Position numbers and translations under genes: made by a program. 64,000 nt of DNA from Siniperca chuatsi (taxonomy: Eukaryota; Chordata; Actinopteri; Centrarchiformes; Sinipercidae): the NCBI RefSeq assembly GCF_020085105.1, contig NC_058043.1, positions 12,174,667 through 12,238,666 on the forward strand, written 5' to 3'. Positions 16,397 to 29,868 of the stretch are shown in pieces. Position 1 is the first letter of the stretch. Every line of letters starts with the position of its first letter. The notes under the pieces were generated by a model. That model did no database searches, had not been told where the DNA came from, and saw nothing but the letters and a program-made list of their open reading frames with translations.

Positions 16397-19311
16397 ATGG
16401 ACTCTGCTGCCAGGTTTAAGATGACAAAGGACATGAAGCTTCAAAGGCCTGAAGTGAAGGTAATGCACAATATTACCCAGACCATAGAACTGATAAATAT
16501 AAAATCACTACTGTCACTGATTGTGGTCTCACTTCTCTGACCTTTGTCATTGCCTTTGGTGTATATTGATGATCTTAAGCTTTCAACTTCAGTTTACTGG
16601 AAGTGCACAGGGCCTCGGCATAGATTAAAACATAAACATCACACAAACTATGAGTAGGCATGCACACACAGGCAGAATATCAAACATACAGCTGAGAATG
16701 TTAAAAGAAGACTAGGACTGAGGTTAAGAAGCTAGTCAATACAGCAACAATAAAATAACTAAGATAACTAGTTGTCAAAGTAATCAGTTGAGTGTTCACC
16801 CAGCTAGTGAAATGGTGAAGAACCGAAGCACCTTGAGAGAAGGTGGATCACTGCAGCCTTCTTGTTTCTCTTAGATCACAGAACCCTTTTTAAAAGCCAG
16901 TTTATTCAGTGTTGGGTCATTTCCTTTGATTGCAGTCGAACGGTGACGGGCCAAAGCGGATTCCTGTGTCACAACAGTCACAGATGGCTGTAGTTACACC
17001 AACTCAGCATCAGCGTGTCCTAGGTGTGTCAAATGGACCTCAGCGCATTCAGCGGCCTGTAAGCCACCAGAAACCGGTATCTCATGTCTCTGTTGCTGTC
17101 AAGTCCATACGCCCCGCTGATCAGAATGCGAACCCTGCTACTCAGAAAGCAAATCCTGCACCTCAGCCCAAATGTGGTTCCCAGCAAAACCAGCCAAAGA
17201 CAAATGTACCCAAGGTGAACCCGGAGCCGGCCAAACCACCATCAGAATCAGCAAAGCTGGAGAAGCCACAGAGTAAGCATATCACAAAATTGGACAAACT
17301 GATCAATAGTGTGTGTGTTTTGGGTGCTAAAATGTATCCCCCCCCTTTGTTAGACAAACCTGCCAAGAGTGATTCTGCAAACACCTCTTCGTCAAAGTAT
17401 GTCTCTTTTTTTTTTTTTTTTTTTTCATAATCTTTGGAAAGATTATACATTTTGTTGCCATTGTTGTCTAATTATGCACACTTCTGTTTACCCAGCAAGC
17501 GGTGGAGCCTGGAAAATTTTGACATTGGCCGTCCTTTAGGAAAGGGTAAATTTGGCAATGTCTACCTGGCCAGAGAGCGACAAAGTAAGTTCATCTTGGC
17601 TCTGAAGGTGCTCTTCAAGAAGCAGCTGGAGAAGGCCGGGGTGGAGCACCAGCTGAGGAGAGAAGTGGAGATCCAGTCTCACCTCAGGTAATGTCGTTCA
17701 AGTTGTGCGATTTATAATGCCAAATAGAGACTTCAGTTGGTGCCGACCCTCTACTGATTTCTGAATCGGTGGCAAGACAAACCTGCTTAATTTTGTCAGT
17801 ACAAAGTTGATGTCCCATAGTTTGACTGGGACAGTAACAGAAACTCTATCTCCAGAAACCGTCTTGAGTTCAAATCTGATTGGCTCACGTTTTTGAAAGT
17901 TTTGCCAGAGTGATTTTGCACAAGTATTAAAATCTTAAGTGTGAACTCGTACCGTGGACCTCCACTATAAAGCAGCTGCTAATGCGACTGTTCATTTAGT
18001 TCTGCCAGTCTTTGCTCTTTTGAAATATCTGTTGGGAATTTCAACAACATTTCTCAGAATACTTCTCTGCATCGGCGTCCTGCAGGCACCCCAATATCCT
18101 GCGCCTCTACGGTTACTTCCATGACTCATCTCGTGTGTATCTCATCCTTGAGTTTGCACCCAGAGGTGAACTGTACAGTGAGCTGCAGCGCTGTGGATCT
18201 TTTCCTGAGGACAGAAGTGCCACAGTAAGTCTACAAATTTCAGAACTTTTTGTAAAATATATATACTTTTGCTATCAAAACAAGCAACTTAAGAGCATGT
18301 ATAGTTTTATTCAATTAAAGTCTATGTAAGGTGTATACTAATTCAGCAATCATGTTGATGCTCAGTGTCCTTCCTTGATTTTATGGAACGTTTCAAAACG
18401 AAGAGGATGCAGTCAAACAAAATGTGATGCATGTTGTATTCATCATGCTTTATGTGTTGTACTAGTACATCATGGAGCTGGCAGATGCCCTCAACTATTG
18501 CCACTCCAAGAAGGTGATCCACAGGGACATCAAACCAGAGAACCTGTTACTGGGGGCCAACGGGGAGCTGAAGATTGCAGATTTTGGCTGGTCTGTTCAC
18601 ACACCCTCCTCCAGGTATGCACATATGTGTTTGTACAAACAATATTGTAATGTGAGGATTAATGTTCTGGGTTGAATTTGCAATTCACTTGTTTGGTTCT
18701 GGTGTCTGTGCTCAGGTCGGGAAATTTAGTTTTTCTCCACTATTTATTTACTTATTTATTTTTTGCCCCTCTACATCACAAGGAGCTTACAAACTAACTT
18801 GATCCATTCTTCTTTCCTTGATCAGGAGATCCACGCTGTGTGGAACGCTGGACTACTTGCCTCCAGAGATGATTGAGGGAAAAACTCATGATGAAAAGGT
18901 GGACCTGTGGAGTCTGGGCGTCCTTTGCTACGAGTTCCTAGTTGGAAAACCGCCCTTTGAAACAAAAACTCACGAAGAGACCTACCGCAGGATATCAAGG
19001 GTAAGACAGCCCAACAACTGGAATATATTGTAGATGCTGCAGCATCAAGTGAGCATTTATGCAAAAAAAAGTCAGTGAAAATAATTGCTGTTTAATGTTT
19101 ATTCTTTGTACCGGTCTTTGTCATCCAGGTGGAGTACACTTACCCTGCACAGGCCAATATCAGTGCTGGAGCCAAAGACTTGGTTGCCAGCCTGCTGAAG
19201 CACAACCCCATGCACAGACTACCCATTCAGGGAGTCATGTCTCACCCCTGGGTGGTTGAGTCCTCCAGCAAGAAGCCCACAACCCTGAACAATGAAGAAC
19301 CCAGCCAATGA
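16397..19311 (+). CDS. aurka: Aurora kinase A
   Basis: This is a Ser/Thr kinase of centrosomes and spindle poles needed for mitotic entry and spindle assembly. Coding exons are 16397-16459, 16936-17272, 17354-17396, 17496-17687, 18086-18224, 18466-18614, 18826-19000 and 19129-19311. The phases close to 1281 nt, 426 aa; human is 403. The N-terminal about 150 residues are disordered and Gln/Pro/Lys-rich, with the A-box-like [12 protein letters not shown]. The kinase domain shows the Gly loop GKGKFGNVY (163-171), ATP Lys185 in LALKVL, HRD 277-279 in [13 protein letters not shown] 297-299, and activation-loop [11 protein letters not shown] with Thr311 equivalent to human Thr288; the offset of 23 holds at all these sites. 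The start ATG is the first in the exon after the acceptor at 16393. Introns 2 and 3 are very short (81 and 99 bp). All catalytic residues are present, so the kinase should be active. Confidence 0.97.
18826..19000 (+). CDS. aurka: aurka exon carrying the activation-loop threonine
   Basis: The exon begins by completing an Arg codon, then reads [15 protein letters not shown]. Thr311 is the auto-phosphorylated residue stimulated by TPX2 in the family. The APE-equivalent motif is PPE, as in all Aurora kinases. The exon is 175 nt and ends in phase 0 at ISR before GTAAGA. Confidence 0.95.
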
Positions 19312-19660
19312 ACCTTTTTGTTCCCCTCCACCCACCATGCGAGGGCTGTACATGTGTGGGTGGAGCAGTGCCGAACACCGGCTGTACAGAGGTGTGAACC
19401 ATGAACACCAGTGTGCAGCTGATTTATCAGAATCTGCTTGTACTGCTATAGTGACTACAAAATCACTTCATGTGGATGGTTTTTGTCTGAAGGCATCTCG
19501 AGCCACTTTTTCTTTTATCCTACACTTTCAAGATTCCTTGTCTTACCAATGGCATTCTATTGCCTGTAAATATTTCACCGTTTTTGTGTAATTATGAAAA
19601 TTTTATTGCGCTTTTCTAAACTTCCATTACTTGAAATAATAAATAAATTATCTTTCATGG
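19312..19660 (+). other. aurka: aurka 3' UTR and poly(A) signals
   Basis: Non-coding sequence after the TGA, with overlapping AATAAA hexamers at 19638-19643 and 19642-19647. These give a 3' UTR of roughly 350 bases. Confidence 0.7.
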
Positions 19661-21820
19661 AGTAAGTAACTTTGGAACTAAGCAGCATGTCTGTCAGTGA
19701 AAAGCATTTATGTTCGTCTTCTGAGCATTTCAAGCTCTCAGTTAATTGTCTCTACTTGGTAAACACAACTTTGCATTAATGTCCGATGAGTGAGATGCTT
19801 CAACAGTTTTATGAAGCTCCTCCAGTGGCACGCGGCCAGCAGAGGGCGCCAGCACACCGCTAGAGTTTAACTGGGAGCCTGTTGGAGATCTTTAGTGATT
19901 AATGCCACTGTTGATAAACCTGTTCAGCACAGTGACTTCGAAGGTGCATATCTGCTACAACAATATGTTGAAATGTAAAAAGTTAGAATTTTTAGTAGGT
20001 CAGTGTTGTAGCTGAAAGGCTTGTATCATGTTTGTTGGCATCTGAGACATTAAAAGTCCTTATCCAGAAGGTAGCGTCACAAGTAAGTGTGTTAACGGAA
20101 ATTGATCTTTTTTTTAATTTGATCATTTTAATTAAAGCCAGGGTCCTTGTTTTTAATATGTGGAGAAGGGTGTTTACTGAGTAGGGAAACGTCCTTTATA
20201 TTTAAAAAAAAAAAAAAGTCTCTAAAGGTCGTATAGTTTATTGTAGTCAGACAGAATCAGATTAGAGAAACGTACCACAATTTTCTGTCATGAAAATATC
20301 AAAAGTCTAGTAAATAAAAATAGTACGCAATACTTAAAGCTGCTCTGGGGGCCAGTACAGGTGAAAAGTTATTTAATCAATGATTTCTAACCTGATGTGA
20401 ATAAAAATGTTAAAACGGATAGATTGACTGCCTCCATAATGCTGTAATGCCGTCCTGTGCGCTAGGTGGCGCCCCAGGCATGACAATGTTTAGTAAAAGT
20501 GTCCGGGAGATGATTATAGGAGGACATTTGTCTTATTGTTTGTTAGTAATGTTAGAATTCCTTCATTTAGGTAATTTTATTTTAAGTTTATTCGGCTGTT
20601 TCTACAAATTGTTTGCTTTCTGAGTGGCTGGTAAATACCGATGAGTGATGCGTGTCCACAGGAAAATATTTCTTTAGGTTTTATTTTTCTTATTGAACTA
20701 AGCTAAAGTCTGCGCTATAATCAAATGATCGATACTGACCTACGTGCGGTGAGATGTCTGTAGCGCGTTTAATATCTTCTTGTGCTTCTCTGATGTTAAC
20801 CCGGTGATTTTTCCCTTCTCCCTGCAGTTTGGTTGCATGTGAACTGGTCCTTTTTTTAAAGATACTAATAGTTTAGCTGGACTCCATGCTAAATGTTAAA
20901 TCCGTGCGCTCGCATGCACCAGGTGGCTTGATGTTTCAACATCTGGAGATTAGCCCGCTCAGAGATTAAACGGTTAGTCCAGATGTTGTCTGCGCAGGAA
21001 ATCAGTGGACGAGCAGGTCGACCGTAAGGCCTGGTGCAGACATGCCTGCAGCGGAAACTCTGTCCAAATGCTTCGTTTGAGCATGCAGGGATGCAAGGCC
21101 CGGTGGGAAACATGCGTGCTTTGACTTTCTCTATAGACAGAACTCGAGAAAATATAAAAAAAATACGGTAGGATTTGTAATTTGAGTAGGCCTGTCCCCA
21201 CCCCGCTCACACAAACACCGAAACGCTGTCTATTAACCTCAATTTCGATTTAAAAAAATGAATATGAATGCGACTATTTTCTCCATCATTTTCTGTCTTT
21301 TATTATAGAGAAAAAAAAATACACGTTCTGACCGTTTTTCGTTTTACATAAAACCACACACATTTTTACAATATAATTTTACTTATTTCTTTATTCTTTA
21401 ATATTAATTTCACGATAGATGATAACGACTTTGAGATATACATTCCATCTTTTTGAAACCACAATAACACACTACACATACGGTTTTATAACATTTCCAC
21501 AGGACCCATTGGATTGCACAGAATGAAAAATGTCTGTATGCACATTTTCCTCTTTGATCTCTCTTTTTTTATTTTCAGACACCGAATTTCCGAGACGGGA
21601 GTCTTTCAAATTAATTTCAGAACAGGCCACGTATTTTCAAGTGTGATGAAAAGCATTATGGTAAACTGAGTGTGCCGGATTTCAATTTGGGATCCCCATC
21701 TAGCTGAAATGTGAGTTTTGTTGTTTCCGATTTAAAAGCTAAATAAAATAAATTTCAAATATTGGAAAAAAAAATATCAAAGCATTAACACTTTCATGCA
21801 GAAGAATCGAAATCTGCAGG
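19661..21820. other. Convergent aurka-slc32a1 intergenic region
   Basis: No gene is recognised. It contains a full-consensus CTCF-like motif (19836-19850) and a weaker one in the same orientation (20459-20472). The right part may be the distal 3' UTR of minus-strand slc32a1, since reverse-strand AATAAA hexamers occur at 21390-21395 and 21825-21830. Confidence 0.45.
19836..19850 (+). promoter_or_regulatory. Full-consensus CTCF-like motif between aurka and slc32a1
   Basis: CCAGCAGAGGGCGCC matches every position of the CTCF core consensus CCASYAGRKGGCRSY. It lies 525 bp after the aurka stop codon and 2.8 kb before the slc32a1 stop. A diverged second copy (12 of 14 core positions) is at 20459-20472 in the same orientation. 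Confidence 0.55.
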
Positions 21821-21824
21821 ATGT

Positions 21825-21849
21825 TTTATTTCCACTTCCCACTTTCGTA

Positions 21850-21907
<58 letters not shown>

Positions 21908-22686
21908 CATTCAATGCATAGTTTGTAGAGCTGCTGTGTACTTTGATATTTTGCATTTCCATTATTTTAAACTGCTCGGGGGAGGTCCAATTTCCTCATT
22001 TCTGACGAAACCTCGCTATTCTTTAACATATTTCTATACGCATTCATGTGTTTGCTGGTTATTGCCATTGGGTTATTTTACCGTTTTGTGTGTCAACAGG
22101 CTTTTTCTGGATTTAACATCACATTCACTGCCCATAATCATATTGCAAATTACCTATAGAAGAAAGTGGCATTTCTTCATTTAAAAAAAAACCGAACTTT
22201 TAAATACACTTATCTTAATAATCATTAAACCACATTATGCTGTCAAATATCCGTCCATCACAAACTCGAGCGTTACATGAAGTGAAGTCTCGTGTGGGGA
22301 AGCACCACAAGAGCGACGAAAAGACAAACTGCCCTTTTTGCGATTTTGTTTAAGGTCAATATTGTAAACGTTAACTCCACTGGAAAATATGTATATGCAC
22401 GTATTTTCGCATATTTATACAACATGTATTGTCCATATAGTGTGTTGTGGATGCATTGGATTCCCTCACTGCCACCGGCTCTCTTTCTGTGTGTGTGTGT
22501 GTGCGTGCATTTTTTCTGAATCGATGCAAGACTGTATGAGTGCGTAAATGTCTGCGTGTGTTCTGTGAGCGCCTTTTACGCATGAATTAAGCAGAGGGGC
22601 TGCGCTTTCGCCGGGAAGTCGTGTGTTTTATGTTTTCACTAAATGGGAATTTGCAGTTAACATCTAGTTCCAGCAGTGGCTTGCAT
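21825..22686 (-). other. slc32a1: slc32a1 3' UTR (probable)
   Basis: Non-coding sequence directly downstream of the slc32a1 stop on the minus strand. It ends near a reverse-strand AATAAA at 21825-21830 if that signal is used. It contains the (TG)n tract at 21851-21901 and a short (GT)n tract near 22490. Confidence 0.4.
21851..21901. repeat. (TG)25 microsatellite
   Basis: Uninterrupted TG dinucleotides, located within or just beyond the slc32a1 3' UTR. On the slc32a1 transcript this would read as (CA)n. Confidence 0.95.
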
Positions 22687-25510
<2,824 letters not shown>

Positions 25511-26100
25511 TTTCGTTCCTCTCCTGAATCTCAACTGTCTGCAGCTTAATTAGTGTTTTTCTCCTCCAGTCAGTAAAAATTTGAGGCTACTTTGGATGGC
25601 AGCTCTTGATTCTCTGCATTAGATAAAGCCACGGGGAAAAGCGAAAGTTTTGTTTCTAGACACCGACGGTTTTCAGTTGCTATCTCCACTTCTTGTTCAA
25701 TGTACGCCTGCTGCTCTTGATTATCCCCAGGTTCATGTCACCTTCAGACGTCGCTGCTCCGTTTCTGCATCTTGGCACTGCGCTCTGTTGCTCGACGAGT
25801 AGCGCACCTATTCAGTCTCTGGGGCAGTTTGGCGGTGTGCGCAAAAGCTTTACGCACGACAAAAGGCGAGCCACAGGGCTCCGTAGGATCTATAATATCG
25901 TTTTCTTTTGTGTTATAATGTGGCAGGCAGCGTTTCCAGGAGTTGGTTGTCGGTTTTCAGGTGCCTTTACTGATGCCAATGCGGTACCGTGGAGCCTGGG
26001 GGGGAGGCAGGGAGGAGACACGTGTCCTCAGCAGCCTGCCAACGCAAAGCACGTCTCCAGCCCTCCCAGTGCCCCACCAGGAGAAAACGGGAGAGATTTG
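25511..26100 (-). promoter_or_regulatory. slc32a1: slc32a1 5' UTR and promoter region (approximate)
   Basis: Non-coding sequence directly upstream of the slc32a1 start codon on the minus strand. It is richer in CpG than the neighbouring desert. No TATA box or start site could be fixed, so the interval is positional. Confidence 0.45.
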
Positions 26101-29100
26101 CTGCATTTCTAGGGGAGGTGCTTGTCGTACCCCCACCATCCCTTCCCCAACCTATAATCTATAATACCTCATCCCAACATCCAATGACATTCTGGGGGCC
26201 TCAAATCTTGCATAACTTTACGCTTATAAAAGGAGCCTGGAATTTGACGAAAACCCAAACTCTTTGGACCAAATTATATAACATACAAAACTAGGATTTG
26301 TTATTTTAAAAAGAAATCAAATTCCCTTTTTTAACGAGAAGAGGACGTGGAGCATCAAAATAGTAACCCAAGTTGTTTCTGGGATTACATGGACCGGGTT
26401 TAAAAACCGTGTTGCGTTTGTTGAGGAAAAAAAATATTTTCATGCATTTTATCTTTGCTAAATGATGGTAAGATATAGAACTTTGGACCGCACATATTTT
26501 AATATAGCATTTGAAAGCTGTAATTAATTATTTTTTCATATATTGAAGCGTAAAGTTGATCTACTTTTATTCTACCGGCTCCATTTTCAGTGAGGTCTTC
26601 ATTCAGGACGCTCATTCATTCAATCACTCATTCAGTGACTTGGATTGTGTCTGTGAAGATGAGACAGTCTGAGCAGTGGCGGTGTTTCCGTTTAGAAAAA
26701 TGTACTACATGCTCTGTGCTTAGTTGATTTAAAAATCTAGGCAAGCGAGTTTCAAATGAAATGTTGACAAAGAATATATGTTAACTCACGCGAAACTACA
26801 TCCTGATTTGGTCTGGAGTGAGAATGCGTAAAACCTTTATTTATATTCTTTGTATGTCGCGAGTAGGAATACTTACGCTTTTTTTTCCCAATCAAACGAA
26901 TCATACCCCAAATATAGGCTACAGTAAGTTGCATTTCCTGCTTTATACAAAAATAAACACTTTAAAAAATCGAGCCTGCTGTAGAATAATCTCATAAATT
27001 CAAGTAACACGGCGCTTATATTTATATTATTATACTGTCACATTGTATTTGTCTTGTTGACACATTATAAAAAGTCATAAAAAGCTTTAATTGCAGTGAT
27101 TTTGTTCTCCATTAATGTAGCCTACGTGATGTAGTAACCGAGGCCCAAAGTGCTGTAAACAGTTTGTTGACTGTGCCTTGTCACTTGTACTTTGCGTCCA
27201 CCATGTTCACTGTTTCCTCGGGCTGCAGTATCAGAGTTCATCACCATGATACAAAGCTGCGGCCTTGCTCGGCGCAATAGCCTGAACTAACACACAGTAT
27301 ACTGTAACACGGTCTGTTGCTGTATACATCCAGGCTATTTGCTTTGCACTGGAGGGAAATAATAATAATAATATGACCCATTAAAAGACCGGTTGACCAA
27401 GAAACCGGACTGGACCTGGTTTCTTGGATAGGCTGTAACCTGATAAGTGATGTAGCGGAATAACAGAAGCGTAAACTGACATCATCATGACATGATTGTA
27501 TTCTGGGTGTCACTTGAATCAGCGTGAGAGGCCCAATATGAATATGTGTCAGATTTAAAGGAGGATAAAGCACCGCAGATAAGCGTGTTTGTTGACTAAC
27601 TGTTAATGTAAAATGTTATGTGACAAATCCGTAACTCTTAGAAAGTAGAACAATTAGGCAAGTAGGTAATTCATCTTTCAGTGCAGACAGAGAAAAAGGC
27701 GATATTGTTCGTTTTTCACAGAATTGAATGACCTAAAGCAAAATTCAGGATGAAACCAAGCTGCATCACGATGCAATGATTTCACCGACAGGCTCAGATG
27801 AGGAGGTCAGGCCGAGCTGCATTAGGCCTGCGTTCAATCTCAAGCCTGATGTAAACAACAGGGTTTGCATCCTAAAATATGAGGCCAATAAATCGCTTCC
27901 TCTGACGCGCTCCTGTTGCGTGTGTGTTTTGTTTTGTTTTTTCAATTGTGGGAACGAAAATGGCTGCTTTCCGCAGCCCTGAATGAAAGAGTTAATGACA
28001 GAGGCTGTTATCAGCGGGCTGCAGCCCTCCTCTGATCTGCGCTGTCTGATGGAGCGTGCTGCCAGATGAAAAGAGCAGCGCTGACACCACCGGCCAGCAG
28101 GTTACCGCGACTGCAGACCTTCTCGCGACCTGCTGTACAAATAATAATAATAAAAGAAAATATTTAGTTTGTCATGAATCTGTAGGTATTTAGACAGAGT
28201 TTACAATAAGGTTTAGGTTTATTATGATCATATGACTAATCCCACGCATGCACGCGGACATGGGCTTGTGCACGAGGACAACATATCTCTTAAAGGCCTC
28301 TGTTATACACCGTGTAAAATGCAAGTTTCGGCCTATATTATTGTGGAAAAAGTGCCTCATAGTGATGGTAAATTAGCAGGTTTGGAAGTTTCAGACCTTC
28401 CACGCACACAAAGGTGACAATAAGCGATACTTTCAGACTCCTCCCAGGCCTTGTTGTAAATAATTTTGCACGTTTGATCACAGTTATTGTATCTAAGCGT
28501 CCATGCACGGTGTCTCTGATCTGTAGGAGCTGCATGGTTATCCATCTGCAAAGAGGAGGAAAGTGATTTTCTCAGTTTATCAACCATCCTGAGCGACATC
28601 AGAGGGTCAGGGTGCCACGTCCCAGGAGGATCCTGGTCTCTGTCGATACAGATATGACCAATCAAAGCTCTTTATCTGTGGTTAAAGCTGTGCGCTGCTT
28701 TTGTGTTTGACCCGCATGTTCGATATGCACCGATGAGGCTTTTCTCCCCCCTTTCCTGGTGATAGAAATCCAAATCCAGAATAGCATTGTGATCTCACTG
28801 TCCTCAAATTCATTCCCTCCAGTGTACCCACCCCCACGCGCATTTCCCTCCTTCTCCTCCTCCTCAGATTTTCACCCCCCGGCTCTTTTTTTTTCACATT
28901 ACACACATGGGTGAGCTGGCACACGGTTCTCCGCCTTCATGTAACCCCCCACCTCCCCCCGCCGACACCAACACCATCTTTTCCTCGAATGACAAAAATA
29001 AAAGCTTAATTTTTGCGATTATGGGGACTAATTTCTCCAGGAGAGAGCATTATGATAACAAAGGCTGTACAGAACTGCCAACACTGGGACTACAAGCTGC

Positions 29101-29306
29101 TTTTGTTGATGATAAGGTAAACCACATCATATGAAAAGAATAAACAGATATCCACACATACTAGGCCATTTGATTTATATTACACTGTATCAAGCAGGGT
29201 AAACTGGGTTTTATGTTACCATGGCGTCGCTGACTGCAATTATGTAGGTCTACAATGACTTTCATTGTAGGCTATCATTACCTCGTCCATTATGTGTGTG
29301 TCTGTA

Positions 29307-29308
<2 letters not shown>

Positions 29309-29362
<54 letters not shown>
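29309..29362. repeat. (TG)27 microsatellite
   Basis: Uninterrupted TG dinucleotides followed by a G-run. The 83-aa minus-strand reading frame through this tract is an artefact of the repeat. Confidence 0.95.
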
Positions 29363-29365
<3 letters not shown>

Positions 29366-29847
29366 GGGGGGTGTTTGACGCATGACTCAGATTGAGCCAA
29401 AATAAGAGAGTATTTGAGGGAGAGAAAGAGGTACGAGTAAACTCACGCAGAGATTCTGCTGAATGATTTTTGGTTGAGAATAGATGAAGACTTCTGGAAA
29501 CCGAAGCCTCCATCCTGTGCTACATTACCTGCCATTTAACCCATGATTGTCTGGCTATACTGCGTCTCTCTGCCAGACCAGCCACCCAGCACCAAAACAC
29601 TCAATTAATATGGGACAGAGAAAAGGCTCTCCGGGCTCTCTGGGGACTGTAGAGGAGGGAAATTAACCCACATCAGGCTAATCAGGGGACCTCAGAGTCC
29701 ATTAACATTTGCATCACAATCACAGGTAGCCCGCTGTCTGTGTTATCGACTACATTATGTGTTGTCTGCGCAGGACAGTTTTTGTGCAAATCGTTTAGAA
29801 AGCAGAGAGAAAAACCTTTCGGAGCTCTGACGTGATGGAGTCCAGAT

Positions 29848-29868
29848 TTCAGGACCACGGACAGCGTT
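29848..29868 (+). promoter_or_regulatory. RE1/NRSE-like REST-binding motif
   Basis: The left half TTCAGGACC, spacer AC and right half GGACAGCGTT lie at canonical spacing. The site agrees with the 21-bp RE1 consensus (left TTCAGCACC, spacer, right GGACAGCGCC) at 18 positions; the differences are base 6 and the last two. It lies 4.3 kb upstream of the slc32a1 start codon. REST silences neuronal genes outside neurons, and slc32a1 is a neuronal gene, so the position makes sense. Confidence 0.5.
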
